A stretch of DNA of 64,000 nt from Ensifer adhaerens (GTDB lineage: Bacteria > Pseudomonadota > Alphaproteobacteria > Rhizobiales > Rhizobiaceae), in assembly GCF_028993555.1 (NCBI RefSeq), contig NZ_CP118610.1:2790001-2854000 (forward strand), read 5' to 3'. Shown piece by piece: positions 52,625 through 63,247 of this stretch (position 1 is the stretch's first letter; every line of letters begins with the position of its first letter). The position numbers and the translations under genes were made by a program. A model generated the notes under the pieces. It had not been told where the DNA came from and searched no databases. It saw only the letters and a program-made list of their open reading frames with translations.

Positions 52625-54109
52625 TTATGCGGTGAGCTTGTCGTCCAGATAGAGCTGGAGCGTAGCGCGCGTACCCTTTTCCCAAAGGGTTTTCAATGCG
52701 TGGGCGAAACGTTGGCGGAAGAGATCGGAGCGCGCGACGTCGCCGAAGATATCGCTGAGCGCCAGGAAGACCATCGGATCGTCCTTGGCGGCAAGGGCGG
52801 CCCTGTTCAGCCGGTCGGCGCTCTGGTCGTTGAAGACGATCGCCTTGCCGCTGTCGGAGGTGCCGGCGAAGTAGCGGCACCACAATGCCGAAACCAGCGA
52901 CAGGCCCACCACGTCCTCGCCGCGCGCCAGCCGGTCGGCCGTCGACGGCAGGATGAATTTCGGCTGCCGGTTGGAGCCGTCCTGCGCCAACCGCGGAATC
53001 GTGTCGCCGATCTTGGGGTTGGAGAAGCGCGTCTCGATCAGCTTGTAATAATCGCCGAGATTTGTGTTCGGCACAGGCGGAATGACCGGGATGATCTCGT
53101 CATGTTCGAGCTTGGCGAGGAAGGCGCGGATCAGTGGCTCCTCCATCGCCTCGTGCACGAAATGGATGTCGAGCAAGGCGGCAGGGTAAGCGATTGCCGC
53201 ATGGCCGCCGTTGAGGATGCGGATCTTCATGTGCTCGTAGGGCGCGACATCAGGCACGAACTGGACGCCCACCTTCTCCAGCGCCGGCCGGCCGAGCGGA
53301 AAATGATCCTCGAGAACCCACTGCTTGAACTCTTCGCAGAAAACCGGCCAGGCGTCCTCGATGCCGTAGTCGTCGGCGACGATGCCGATCTCTCGCGCAC
53401 CGGTCGCCGGTGTGATCCGATCCACCATGCCGTTCGGGAAGGCGACGTTGGCCTCGATCCAGTCGGCAAAGGCGGGATCGAAGAGCCGCGCGAGGCCCGC
53501 AACCGCCGCATGGGTGACTTCGCCATTGCCCGGAATGTTGTCACAGGACATCACAGTGAAGGGCGGGACATTCCGGTCCTTGCGGGCCTTCAGGCCGGCG
53601 ACGATCAATCCAAAGACCGTCTTCGGATCCGCCGGGTTCTGGGCATCTGCCACAATCGCCGGATGGGTCGGATTGAAGACACCCGAGGCCGGATCGATGA
53701 AATAGCCGCCTTCGGTGATCGTCAGAGAAACGATGCGGATCGCCGGATCAGCGAGCTTGGCAACAATCGCAGCGACGTCGCCGGGTTCGAGATAGTCGAT
53801 CATCGCGCCGGTGACATGGGCGCCGGTGCGGTTGTTGTCCTGCTCGACGACCGTCGTCAGGAAATCCTGCGCGGCAAGCTTGGCACGCATCGCCGCGTCC
53901 GAGGCCAGCACGCCAGCGCCGACGATCGCCCAGTCGCGGTCATGGCCGGCATTGAAGAGATCGTCGAGATAGACGGCCTGATGCGCCCGGTGGAAGTTGC
54001 CGACGCCGAAATGCACGATGCCCGCCGTCAGTTGCGACCGGTCGTAGCGCGGCACACCGGCTTTGGCCTTGATCGTGCCGAGGGCGGCAAGTGAGAGTTT
54101 GGTCGTCAT
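52625..54109 (-). CDS. mtlK: Mannitol 2-dehydrogenase family protein
   Basis: 494-residue long-chain polyol dehydrogenase (mannitol 2-dehydrogenase or related D-arabitol/sorbitol dehydrogenase). Start at 54109 (MTTKLSLAALGTIKAKAGVP). The catalytic motif KIRILNGGH fits KxxxxNxxH. Substrate and NAD regions include HFGVGNFHRAHQAVYLDDLF and CDNIPGNGEVTHAAV. Oxidises mannitol to fructose in the cytoplasm. 41 bp after smoS in the polyol operon. Confidence 0.92.
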   Translation of the reverse strand: MTTKLSLAALGTIKAKAGVPRYDRSQLTAGIVHFGVGNFHRAHQAVYLDDLFNAGHDRDWAIVGAGVLASDAAMRAKLAAQDFLTTVVEQDNNRTGAHVTGAMIDYLEPGDVAAIVAKLADPAIRIVSLTITEGGYFIDPASGVFNPTHPAIVADAQNPADPKTVFGLIVAGLKARKDRNVPPFTVMSCDNIPGNGEVTHAAVAGLARLFDPAFADWIEANVAFPNGMVDRITPATGAREIGIVADDYGIEDAWPVFCEEFKQWVLEDHFPLGRPALEKVGVQFVPDVAPYEHMKIRILNGGHAAIAYPAALLDIHFVHEAMEEPLIRAFLAKLEHDEIIPVIPPVPNTNLGDYYKLIETRFSNPKIGDTIPRLAQDGSNRQPKFILPSTADRLARGEDVVGLSLVSALWCRYFAGTSDSGKAIVFNDQSADRLNRAALAAKDDPMVFLALSDIFGDVARSDLFRQRFAHALKTLWEKGTRATLQLYLDDKLTA

Positions 54110-54150
54110 GATCCCGTATCCTTTTCGCGGCTTCACCGGCTGGCGCAGGC

Positions 54151-54920
54151 TCAGCTCATCCAGTTGCCGCCATCGACGTTGTAGGTCTGCGAAACGACGT
54201 AGTCGCTCTCGGCCGAGGCGAGGAAGATCGCCATCCCGGTCAGGTCCTCGGCCGTTCCCATGCGGCCGAACGGCACTTCGGCACCGACCAGCCGCTTCTT
54301 TTCGCCAAGCGGGCGGTTCTCGTATTTGGCAAACAGCGCATCGACGCCGTCCCAGTGCTCGCCATCGACCACGCCGGGCGCGATCGCGTTGACGTTGATG
54401 CCGTGCTTGATGAGGCCAAGGCCGGCCGACTGGGTAAGGCTGATGACCGCCGCCTTGGTGGCGCAGTAGACGGCAACCAGCGCCTCGCCGCGCCTGCCCG
54501 CCTGGCTTGCCATGTTGATGATCTTGCCGCCCCTGCCCTGATCGATCATTTGCCGGGCGGCGGCTTGCATCGTGAACAGCGTTCCGGAAACGTTGATCGC
54601 AAACAGCCGGTCGTAGCTCTGACGGCTGATTTCGACGATCGGCGCAAGGTCGAAGAGCGCGGCATTGTTGACGAGGATATCGAGCCCGCCCGCCTGCCGG
54701 ACGACGGCGGCAATCGCCTCGTCGATCGAGCCCTGTTGCGTCACATCCATCTCGACCGCATAGGCGCCGGCGCCGATCTCGGACGCCGTCTGACGCGCGC
54801 TCTCGACATTGATGTCAGCGATCGCGACCGTGGCGCCTTCGCGAATATAGGCCTCCGCAAAGGCACGACCGATCCCCCGCGCCGACCCGGTGATCAGCGC
54901 GCTTTTGCCTTCGAGCCGTT

Positions 54921-54924
<4 letters not shown>
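54151..54924 (-). CDS. smoS: Sorbitol dehydrogenase (SDR family)
   Basis: 257-residue short-chain dehydrogenase. NAD motif [15 protein letters not shown], catalytic Tyr/Lys in VYCATKAAV, structural [11 protein letters not shown]. SmoS/PolS of rhizobia and Rhodobacter oxidises sorbitol to fructose. Overlaps smoK by 4 bp (ATGA) and is followed by mtlK, forming the metabolic half of the polyol operon. The C-terminus ends in NVDGGNWMS as usual for polyol SDRs. Confidence 0.93.
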
Positions 54925-55922
<998 letters not shown>

Positions 55923-55933
55923 TGTCGTATCCC

Positions 55934-56764
55934 TTATTTGACCGCGCCGAAGGTGAGGCCGCGCACGAGCTGCTTCTGCGAGAACCAGCCAAGTATGAGG
56001 ATGGGGGCGATCGCCATGGTCGAGGCGGCCGAAAGCTTGGCGTAGAACAGGCCTTCGGGGCTCGAGTAGGAGGCGATGAAGGCCGTCAGCGGCGCTGCCT
56101 TGGCGGCACTGAGGTTCAGTGTCCAGAACGCCTCATTCCAGGCGAGGATGATGTTGAGCAGCAGCGTCGAGGCGATGCCGGGGATCGCCATCGGCGTCAG
56201 CACATAGATGATCTCCTTGGAGAGCGAGGCACCATCCATGCGCGCCGCTTCCAGGATCTCGCCGGGAATCTCCTTGAAGTAGGTGTAGAGCATCCAGATG
56301 ATGATCGGCAGGTTGATCAGCGTCAGTACGATGACGAGCCCGGTGCGGGTGTCGAGCAGGCCGGTGTTGCGGAACATCAGGTACATCGGGACCAGCACGC
56401 CGACCGACGGCATCATCTTGGTGGAGAGCATCCACATCAGGACGTCCTTGGTGCGCTTGGTCGGCGAGAACGCCATCGCCCAGGCGGACGGAATGGCGAT
56501 GATCAGACCGATCAGTGTCGAGCCGAACGAGATGACGACCGAATTCATGAAGTGCAGGAAGTAGTTCGAGCGGCTCTGCACCTCGTGATAGTTCTCCGTA
56601 GTCCAGTCGAAGAAGAACAAGGACGGCGGCGAAGCGATCGCCTCGGCCTCGGTCTTGAAGCTCGTCAGGAACGTCCAGAGGATCGGGAAGAAGATCAGGA
56701 TGCCGATCGTCCAGGCGACGACCGTGACGATGATCTTTCTTTGGGTGGAGACGTTGCGTGCCAT
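55934..56764 (-). CDS. smoG: Polyol ABC transporter permease
   Basis: 276-residue MalG-type permease with six helices, starting at 56764 ([20 protein letters not shown]). The EAA loop [20 protein letters not shown] is intact and the C-terminus ends [10 protein letters not shown], typical for MalG. 5 bp after smoF. Confidence 0.93.
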   Translation of the reverse strand: MARNVSTQRKIIVTVVAWTIGILIFFPILWTFLTSFKTEAEAIASPPSLFFFDWTTENYHEVQSRSNYFLHFMNSVVISFGSTLIGLIIAIPSAWAMAFSPTKRTKDVLMWMLSTKMMPSVGVLVPMYLMFRNTGLLDTRTGLVIVLTLINLPIIIWMLYTYFKEIPGEILEAARMDGASLSKEIIYVLTPMAIPGIASTLLLNIILAWNEAFWTLNLSAAKAAPLTAFIASYSSPEGLFYAKLSAASTMAIAPILILGWFSQKQLVRGLTFGAVK

Positions 56765-56769
56765 GGTTC

Positions 56770-57642
56770 TCAAGCCTCCAGCGTCTTGCCGATCATGCGC
56801 ATCAGGAAGAATGCGACGATGTTGGCGAGGATGACGGCGATGATGCCGCCGGCCGATGCACCGCCCACGTCGAACTGCAAGAGAGCCTGCGCATAGACGA
56901 GGAAGGTCAGGTTGGTGCTCTGCGTGCCCGGTCCGCCATTGGTGGTGACCAGGATCTCGGCAAAGACCGAGAGCAGGAAGATCGTCTGGATGAGGATGAC
57001 GACCGTAATGGCGCGGGAAAGATGCGGCAACACCAGATAGATGAAGCGGCTCCAGGCGCCGGCGCCATCCATTTGTGCTGCTTCCTTCTGCTCTTCGTCG
57101 AGCGACTGCAAGGCTGTCAAAAGAATCAGCGTCGCAAAGGGCAGCCACTGCCAAGCAACGATCAGGATCACCGACATTAGCGGAGCATTGGCGAGGAAGT
57201 CGAAGGGCTGCAGCCCGAAGAGCTTGGCGATCCACGCAAAGAGCCCGTTGACCGGGTTCATGAACATGTTCTTCCAGACGAGTGCTGCCACCGTCGGCAT
57301 GATCAGGAAGGGCGCAATCACGAGAATGCGCACGATCCCCTGCCCGAACATCGGCTGGTCGAGCAGCAGTGCCAGCGCAATGCCGCCGACCACGGTGATG
57401 AACAGCACGCCGAGCACGATCGCGAGCGTGTTGAAGATCGCCTGGAAGAAGGCGGGATCGGTCAGGAAATACTTGTAGTTCGTGAAGCCGGCGAACTCTT
57501 CCATTCCCGGCATCAGTAGATTGTAGCGGAGGAACGAGAAATAGATCGTCATGGCCAAGGGAACGATCATCCAGGCCAGAAGTAGAAGCACCGAAGGCGC
57601 GATCATCAGCCGCGCGGCGGAGCGGGTGTGCAAGGTCGCCAT
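56770..57642 (-). CDS. smoF: Polyol ABC transporter permease
   Basis: 290-residue MalF-type permease with six helices. The EAA loop is LDEEQKEAAQMDGAGAWSRF. The sequence is typical of SmoF/MtlF permeases in polyol transporters. Between smoE (upstream, with stem-loop) and smoG. Confidence 0.93.
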   Translation of the reverse strand: MATLHTRSAARLMIAPSVLLLLAWMIVPLAMTIYFSFLRYNLLMPGMEEFAGFTNYKYFLTDPAFFQAIFNTLAIVLGVLFITVVGGIALALLLDQPMFGQGIVRILVIAPFLIMPTVAALVWKNMFMNPVNGLFAWIAKLFGLQPFDFLANAPLMSVILIVAWQWLPFATLILLTALQSLDEEQKEAAQMDGAGAWSRFIYLVLPHLSRAITVVILIQTIFLLSVFAEILVTTNGGPGTQSTNLTFLVYAQALLQFDVGGASAGGIIAVILANIVAFFLMRMIGKTLEA

Positions 57643-57726
57643 GGCGTCCCCCCAAAGACGGAATTCAACGCTGTATCGAGAGCTGGTGCGGGCGCGCGCT
57701 TCTCCACGCGCGTTCCGCGTTGGTCT

Positions 57727-57755
57727 CCCGGTATTTGCCCGGGAGAAATACCGGG
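57727..57755 (-). promoter_or_regulatory. Stem-loop between smoE and smoF
   Basis: CCCGGTATTT/AAATACCGGG, a perfect 10-bp stem with a 9-nt loop, in the 154-bp gap after smoE. A second, GC-rich hairpin (57755-57784) lies directly beside it. Likely protects smoE mRNA or limits read-through to the permeases. Confidence 0.7.
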
Positions 57756-57796
57756 GCGCCGGCCATTCGCGGCCAGCACCCCGGGCCCTTGGGAGC

Positions 57797-59107
57797 CTAT
57801 TTGATGTAGCCGGCCTTGGTCATCTCACGCTCGGTCAGCTGCTGGGCGCTGGCAAGCGCCTGGTCGACACTCATCTGGCCTGCGAGCGCTGCGGAGAACT
57901 GCTGACCGACCGCCGTGCCGAGACCCTGGAATTCCGGGATCGCCACGAACTGCACGCCGACATAGGGAACGGGCTTTACAGCCGGGTTCTTCGGGTCAGC
58001 CGCATTGATCGAGTCGAGCGTCATCTTCGCGAACGGCGCTGCCTTCTGGTACTCGGGGTTGGCGTAGAGCGAGGTGCGCGTGCCCGGAGGAACGTTCGCC
58101 CAGCCTTCCTTGTCGGCAACGAGCTTCAGATAGTCCTTGCCGGTTGCCCAGGAGATGAACTTCTCGGCAGAAGCCACCTTCTGCGAGCCGGCGGGGATCG
58201 CGAGGTTCCAGGCCCAGAGCCAGTTGCCGCGCTTGCCAAGACCCGTGTCCGGAGCGAGTGCGAAGCCGACCTTGTCGGCAACGGTCGATTCCTTCGGATT
58301 CGTGACGAAGGACGCCGCCACCGTCGCGTCGATCCACATGCCGCACTTGCCGGTCTGGAACAGCGACAGGTTTTCGTTGAAGCCGTTCGAGGATGCGCCG
58401 GGCGGTCCGGCGTCGTTCATGAGCTTGACGTAGAAGTCGAGCGCGTTCTTCCACTCCGGCTGGTCGAATTGCGGCTTCCAGTTCTCGTCGAACCAGCGGG
58501 CGCCAAAGGCGTTCGCGGTTGCTGTCAGGAAGGCCATGTTCTCGCCCCAACCGGCCTTGCCGCGCAGGCAGATGCCGTAGACTTCGGCGTTTTTATCGGT
58601 GATCTTGCGCGCCGCGTCGGCGATGAATTCCCAGGTCGGCGCGTCGGGCATGGTGAGGCCCGCTTTCTCGAACAGATCCTTGCGGTACATCACCATCGAG
58701 CTTTCGCCGTAGAACGGTGCCGCATAGAGCTTGCCGTCAATGGTGAGGCCCGAGCGGATTGCCGGCAGGAGGTCGTCGACATCGTAGTCGGCGCCCAGAT
58801 TGTCGAGCGGCAAGAGCCAGCCCTGCTTTGCCCAGATCGGCACTTCATAGGTGCCGATCGTCATGATGTCATACTGGCCACCCTTGGTGGCGATGTCGGT
58901 CGTCACGCGCTGGCGCAGCACGTTTTCCTCAAGCGTAACCCACTCGAGCTGGATGTCCGGATTCTTGGCCGTGAAATCCTCCGTCAGCTTCTGCATCCGG
59001 ATCATGTCGCCGTTGTTCACGGTCGCGATCGTCAGGGTTTCTGCTTGGGCCAGACCCGACAGTGCGACTGCCGAGCACGTGCCCAGCAGGAAAGTTCTCA
59101 AATTCAT
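57797..59107 (-). CDS. smoE: Polyol ABC transporter substrate-binding protein
   Basis: 436-residue periplasmic binding protein. Signal peptide MNLRTFLLGTCSAVALSGLA, cleaved after QA, mature ETLTIATVNNG. CUT1 features: LEWVTLEENVLRQRVTTDIA, YDIMTIGTYEVPIWAKQGWL, YAAPFYGESSMVMYRKDLFE and NLAIPAGSQKVASAEKFISW. Binds sorbitol, mannitol and probably related hexitols in the S. meliloti system. First gene of the operon, with an inverted repeat just upstream. Confidence 0.93.
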   Translation of the reverse strand: MNLRTFLLGTCSAVALSGLAQAETLTIATVNNGDMIRMQKLTEDFTAKNPDIQLEWVTLEENVLRQRVTTDIATKGGQYDIMTIGTYEVPIWAKQGWLLPLDNLGADYDVDDLLPAIRSGLTIDGKLYAAPFYGESSMVMYRKDLFEKAGLTMPDAPTWEFIADAARKITDKNAEVYGICLRGKAGWGENMAFLTATANAFGARWFDENWKPQFDQPEWKNALDFYVKLMNDAGPPGASSNGFNENLSLFQTGKCGMWIDATVAASFVTNPKESTVADKVGFALAPDTGLGKRGNWLWAWNLAIPAGSQKVASAEKFISWATGKDYLKLVADKEGWANVPPGTRTSLYANPEYQKAAPFAKMTLDSINAADPKNPAVKPVPYVGVQFVAIPEFQGLGTAVGQQFSAALAGQMSVDQALASAQQLTEREMTKAGYIK

Positions 59108-59133
59108 CGACTTCCTCCCAGAAGAAATTGAGC

Positions 59134-59156
59134 ATTTGCCTCGCTCATGGGCAATT
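59134..59156. promoter_or_regulatory. Candidate SmoC operator upstream of smoE
   Basis: ATTTGCC (59134-59140), 9 bp, GGCAATT (59150-59156): imperfect inverted repeat 26 bp upstream of the smoE start. TTTGCTGCCACTAATTGCC, with a similar half-site, occurs upstream of smoC near 60281. Suggestive of a SorC-type binding site; not a known consensus. Confidence 0.45.
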
Positions 59157-59260
59157 ACTCACTTCCCGTGACAAAATGTCAATGCGCAATCGTTGCTGCG
59201 CCGCACACAGGAAGATTAGAGGATTGTTTTGATTGTCGATTTTTTCTTTACGCAAATGCG

Positions 59261-59286
59261 AAAGGCCGGCACATCGGCCGGCCTTT
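59261..59286 (-). terminator. Terminator after smoC
   Basis: AAAGGCCGGC/GCCGGCCTTT, perfect 10-bp stem with a 6-nt loop, 21 bp past the smoC stop (minus strand); the stem ends in TTT on that strand. Confidence 0.8.
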
Positions 59287-59306
59287 TCAAACGTTTCGTA
59301 TTGCGA

Positions 59307-60260
59307 TCATGCGTTGAGCAGATAGCTCGCAGTCGCCTCATCGGTGATGAGACCGTTGATGATTCCGCCCTTCACGGCCGCCCTCAGCGCTTCGTATTTC
59401 CGCCGGCCCTTGGCGAGACCGATCACCGACGCCTTGTCGCGCGAAGGCAGGGGAACTGAGGCCACGCGCTCGTTGAAGCTCCCGGAAAGCAGCGCCCCGT
59501 CATGGTCGAACATCCAGCCGCAGATCTCGCCCGCCGCCCCCGCCTTCGTGAGGTCGGCCATTTCATCTTGGCCCAGAAAACCATCCTGGCAGAGCGGCGC
59601 ATCGGGTCCGAGTTCGCCGACGCCGACGAAGGCGACATTGGCTTCGGCGCCCAACTTCAGGGCCACCTGCACCAGGCTCTGGCTGTGCAGCACCTCGCGC
59701 TCCTCGGCTGAAGCGGCGAGCACCGGCAGCGGCATCGGGAAATGCCGCGCTTTCACCGCATCGGCCATGCTGAAGATGACATTGTAATAGGCGGCCGAAC
59801 CGTCGAGCCCGATATTACCGGTCAAGGAAACGATGCGGTGCTGCGGACATTCCATCGGTGGCAACTGGTCGACCGCCGCTTTCAGAGTACGTCCGGTGCC
59901 GATCGCCAGTACCTGCGGTTCCGGCGACTTCAGCCAGCGCTCGATTTCGGCAGCCCCTGCCTCGGCGATGCCGACGGTGGTCGAGGTCGAACCCGGATCG
60001 CTCGGCACGACTTCCACGTATTTCAGCCCGTATTTGTCGCGAAGCCCCGCGGCGGCCTCCAGGCACGCAGCGATCGGATGATCGAGCCGGACCTTGATCA
60101 ACCGCTCGGACATGGCAAGAGAAACGAGCCGCTGCGCCGACTGGCGCGATATTCCCATGACGGTCGCGATCTCGTCCTGGGTTCGACCGGCCACATAGTA
60201 TAGCCAGCCCGCACGGGCCGCATCGTCAAGCCTGTTGTTCGCCTCGCCCCTGCGTGCCAT
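59307..60260 (-). CDS. smoC: SorC/DeoR-type transcriptional regulator of the polyol operon
   Basis: 317 residues, start at 60260 (MARRGEANNRLDDAARAGWL). The N-terminal helix-turn-helix QDEIATVMGISRQSAQRLVS is followed by a SorC sugar-phosphate-binding domain (YGLKYVEVVPSD; VLAIGTGRTLKAAV; FVGVGELGPDAPL). Same orientation as smoEFGKS-mtlK, immediately upstream of it. Expected to regulate polyol uptake according to a sugar-phosphate or polyol signal. Confidence 0.9.
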   Translation of the reverse strand: MARRGEANNRLDDAARAGWLYYVAGRTQDEIATVMGISRQSAQRLVSLAMSERLIKVRLDHPIAACLEAAAGLRDKYGLKYVEVVPSDPGSTSTTVGIAEAGAAEIERWLKSPEPQVLAIGTGRTLKAAVDQLPPMECPQHRIVSLTGNIGLDGSAAYYNVIFSMADAVKARHFPMPLPVLAASAEEREVLHSQSLVQVALKLGAEANVAFVGVGELGPDAPLCQDGFLGQDEMADLTKAGAAGEICGWMFDHDGALLSGSFNERVASVPLPSRDKASVIGLAKGRRKYEALRAAVKGGIINGLITDEATASYLLNA

Positions 60261-60463
60261 GCCCGTTCTCCGTTCCCCTTGATTTGCTGCCACTAATTGC
60301 CCTTGCCTGTCAAACAGAGCGTCAGAACAAGCGGATGATGAACCTCCTCAAACACCCGGATCCCAAGGCTTTCCGGTCATTTCGATCTCAAACTTTTACC
60401 GTTTGATAAAAAAATAAAGCGTGTTACCGTTCCATCATCCTGAGAAAACATTGGGAGCCAAAA

Positions 60464-61825
60464 ATGGGAACGACACAATCTGGGATCCTCGGCGGCCGCC
60501 TGCCGCTCGGGGAGTACGAGAGCAATTTCGCCGACCTGCATCCACCGCTCGACAAGCACGAGGCCCTCGTCGCTTCCGACCGCTGTTATTTCTGTCATGA
60601 TGCGCCGTGCATGACGGCCTGTCCCACCTCCATCGATATCCCGCTGTTCATTCGGCAGATATCGACAGGCAATCCGATCGGATCGGCCAAGACGATCTTC
60701 GATCAGAACATCCTGGGCGGCATGTGCGCCCGCGTCTGTCCCACCGAAACGCTCTGCGAACAGGCTTGCGTTCGCAACACCGCCGAGGAGCGCCCGGTCG
60801 AGATCGGCCGCCTGCAGCGCTACGCGACCGATGTGGCGATGCGCGAGAACAAGCAGTTCTACACCCGCGCTGAAAGCTCCGGCCGCACGATTGCTGTCGT
60901 CGGCGCGGGGCCTGCCGGCCTTGCAGCGGCTCATCGCCTCGCGGTCAAGGGCCACGACGTGGTGATCTACGATGCCCGCCCGAAGTCGGGTGGCCTCAAT
61001 GAATACGGCATCGCCGCCTACAAGTCGGTCGATGATTTCGCGCAGAAGGAAGTCGACTACGTACTGTCGATCGGCGGCATCGAGGTGCGCAACGGCCAGG
61101 CACTCGGCCGTGACTTCACCCTCGCCGATCTTTCGGAACAGTACGACGCCGTCTTCCTCGGCCTCGGCCTTGCCGGCGTCAATGCGCTGCGCCTCGAGGG
61201 CGAAAATGCCGAAGGCGTCGACGATGCCGTCGACTTCATCGCAGCCCTTCGCCAGTCGAAGACCAAGGCCGATATTCCCGTCGGACGCCGGGTCGTTGTT
61301 CTCGGCGGTGGCATGACCGCTGTCGATGCCGCTGTCCAGGCGAAGCTGCTCGGCGCCGAGGAAGTGACGATCTGCTACCGCCGCGGCAAGGAGCACATGA
61401 ACGCCTCCGAGTTCGAGCAGGATCTGGCTGCCTCCAAGGGCGTCACCATCCGCCACTGGCTGCAGCCCAAGCGTATTGCCGAGAAGGACGGCAAGGTCGC
61501 CGGCATCGAGCTGGAATACACCGCGCTTGAAGACGGAAAGCTGACGGCGACCGGCGAAACCGGTATCATTGCCGCCGACCAGATCTTCAAGGCGATCGGC
61601 CAGAGCTTCCTCGGCGCCGGCCTCGGCGCGCTGCAGCTCGAAGGCGGTCGGATCGTTGCGGATGCCGAAGGGCGCACCTCGATCGACAAGGTCTGGGCCG
61701 GCGGCGACTGCGTGCTCGGCGGCGAAGACCTGACGGTCTCGGCCGTCGCCATGGGCCGCGACGCGGCTGAATCGATCAACCGGACGTTTGCCGCGGCCGC
61801 GCCGCGCGCGAGTGCCGTCGCTTAA
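60464..61825 (+). CDS. preT: NAD-dependent dihydropyrimidine dehydrogenase subunit PreT
   Basis: 453 residues. The N-terminal iron-sulfur section (residues ~40-110) is cysteine-rich: CYFCHDAPCMTACP, then GGMCARVCPTETLCEQACVR, two 4Fe-4S clusters. Two dinucleotide sites follow: VVGAGPAGLAAAHRLAVKG (FAD) and VVVLGGGMTAVDAAVQAKLL (NAD). With PreA it reduces uracil and thymine with NADH, the first step of reductive pyrimidine breakdown. GGGAG precedes the ATG; preA is 18 bp downstream. Confidence 0.95.
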   Translation: MGTTQSGILGGRLPLGEYESNFADLHPPLDKHEALVASDRCYFCHDAPCMTACPTSIDIPLFIRQISTGNPIGSAKTIFDQNILGGMCARVCPTETLCEQACVRNTAEERPVEIGRLQRYATDVAMRENKQFYTRAESSGRTIAVVGAGPAGLAAAHRLAVKGHDVVIYDARPKSGGLNEYGIAAYKSVDDFAQKEVDYVLSIGGIEVRNGQALGRDFTLADLSEQYDAVFLGLGLAGVNALRLEGENAEGVDDAVDFIAALRQSKTKADIPVGRRVVVLGGGMTAVDAAVQAKLLGAEEVTICYRRGKEHMNASEFEQDLAASKGVTIRHWLQPKRIAEKDGKVAGIELEYTALEDGKLTATGETGIIAADQIFKAIGQSFLGAGLGALQLEGGRIVADAEGRTSIDKVWAGGDCVLGGEDLTVSAVAMGRDAAESINRTFAAAAPRASAVA

Positions 61826-61843
61826 GATCGGGAGGAGGAACCA

Positions 61844-63157
61844 ATGGCTGATCTTCGCAACAATTTCGTCGGCATCAAATCCCCGAACCCGTTCTGGCTG
61901 GCATCCGCCCCGCCGACGGACAAGGCCTATAACGTCGAGCGCGCCTTCAAGGCGGGCTGGGGCGGTGTGGTCTGGAAAACGCTCGGTGAGGAAGGACCGC
62001 CGGTCGTCAACGTCAACGGCCCGCGCTACGGCGCGATCTGGGGCGCCGACCGCCGGCTGCTCGGCCTCAACAACATCGAGCTCATCACCGACCGCGATCT
62101 CTACGTGAACCTGCGCGAAATGAAGCAGGTGAAGATGAACTGGCCGGACCGGGCCTTGATCGCCTCGATCATGGTGCCCTGCGAGGAAGAGGCGTGGAAG
62201 GCGATCCTGCCTTTGGTCGAAGAGACCGGCGCCGACGGCATCGAGCTCAACTTCGGCTGTCCGCACGGCATGTCCGAACGCGGCATGGGTGCCGCGGTCG
62301 GACAGGTACCCGAGTATATCGAGATGGTCGTGCGCTGGTGCAAGCAGTACACGCGCATGCCCGTCATCACCAAGCTGACGCCGAACATCACCGACATCCG
62401 CAAGCCGGCGCGCGCCGCCAAGGCCGGCGGCACCGATGCCGTGTCGCTGATCAACACGATCAACTCGATCGTCTCGGTCGATCTCGACAACTTCGCCCCC
62501 AACCCGACGGTCGGCGGCAAGGGCACCCATGGCGGCTATTGCGGCCCGGCGGTCAAGCCGATCGCCCTCAACATGGTTGCCGAGATCGCCCGCGATCCTG
62601 AAACCTACGGCCTGCCGATCTCGGGCATCGGCGGCATCACCACCTGGCGCGACGCCGCCGAGTTCCTGGCGCTTGGCGCCGGCAACGTTCAGGTCTGCAC
62701 CGCGGCGATGACCTACGGCTTCAAGATCGTCCAGGAGATGATCTCGGGCCTCTCCGACTGGATGGACGCCAAGGGCCACCGCAACCTCGACGACATCACC
62801 GGTCGCGCCGTGCCGAACGTCACCGACTGGCAGTATCTGAACCTCAACTACATCGCCAAGGCGAAGATCGATCAGGATGCCTGCATCAAGTGCGGTCGCT
62901 GCCACATCGCCTGCGAGGACACTTCGCATCAGGCGATCACGCAGTTCGTCAACGGCGTGCGTCACTTCGAGGTGATGGAAGACGAGTGCGTCGGCTGCAA
63001 TCTCTGCGTCAACGTCTGTCCGGTCGAAAACTGCATCACCATGGAAGAGCTGCCGGTCGGCACGATCGACCAGCGTACCGGCAAGCCGGTTGATCCGAAC
63101 TACGCCAACTGGACGACCCACCCGAACAACCCGATGGCCCGCCAGGCCGCGGAATAA
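61844..63157 (+). CDS. preA: NAD-dependent dihydropyrimidine dehydrogenase subunit PreA
   Basis: 437 residues. A dihydroorotate-dehydrogenase-like FMN barrel with the active-site Cys in NFGCPHGMSERGMGAAVGQ, and a C-terminal ferredoxin domain with two 4Fe-4S sites (CIKCGRCHIACEDTSHQA and CVGCNLCVNVCPVENC). It holds the pyrimidine site, electrons coming from PreT. A strong GGGAGGAGGAA site precedes the start. The operon ends with a terminator; hydantoinase or beta-alanine genes are not in the window. Confidence 0.96.
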   Translation: MADLRNNFVGIKSPNPFWLASAPPTDKAYNVERAFKAGWGGVVWKTLGEEGPPVVNVNGPRYGAIWGADRRLLGLNNIELITDRDLYVNLREMKQVKMNWPDRALIASIMVPCEEEAWKAILPLVEETGADGIELNFGCPHGMSERGMGAAVGQVPEYIEMVVRWCKQYTRMPVITKLTPNITDIRKPARAAKAGGTDAVSLINTINSIVSVDLDNFAPNPTVGGKGTHGGYCGPAVKPIALNMVAEIARDPETYGLPISGIGGITTWRDAAEFLALGAGNVQVCTAAMTYGFKIVQEMISGLSDWMDAKGHRNLDDITGRAVPNVTDWQYLNLNYIAKAKIDQDACIKCGRCHIACEDTSHQAITQFVNGVRHFEVMEDECVGCNLCVNVCPVENCITMEELPVGTIDQRTGKPVDPNYANWTTHPNNPMARQAAE

Positions 63158-63201
63158 GGAAGCCAGCGCGCGGACCGCTCGGATCGCACCTCAACCACTG
63201 A

Positions 63202-63236
63202 AAAACGCCGCCGGAGCATCAATCCGGCGGCGTTTT
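63202..63236. terminator. Two-way terminator between preA and the zinc-type dehydrogenase
   Basis: Perfect 14-bp stem AAAACGCCGCCGGA/TCCGGCGGCGTTTT with a 7-nt loop, T-rich after and A-rich before, so it works for both converging genes. Confidence 0.92.
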
Positions 63237-63247
63237 CTTGTCAGCGG

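Noticed and set aside
60377..63121. Very long minus-strand frame (914 codons) opposite preT and preA
   Set aside because: Antisense shadow of the preTA genes, which have complete iron-sulfur, FAD, NAD and FMN motifs on the plus strand.
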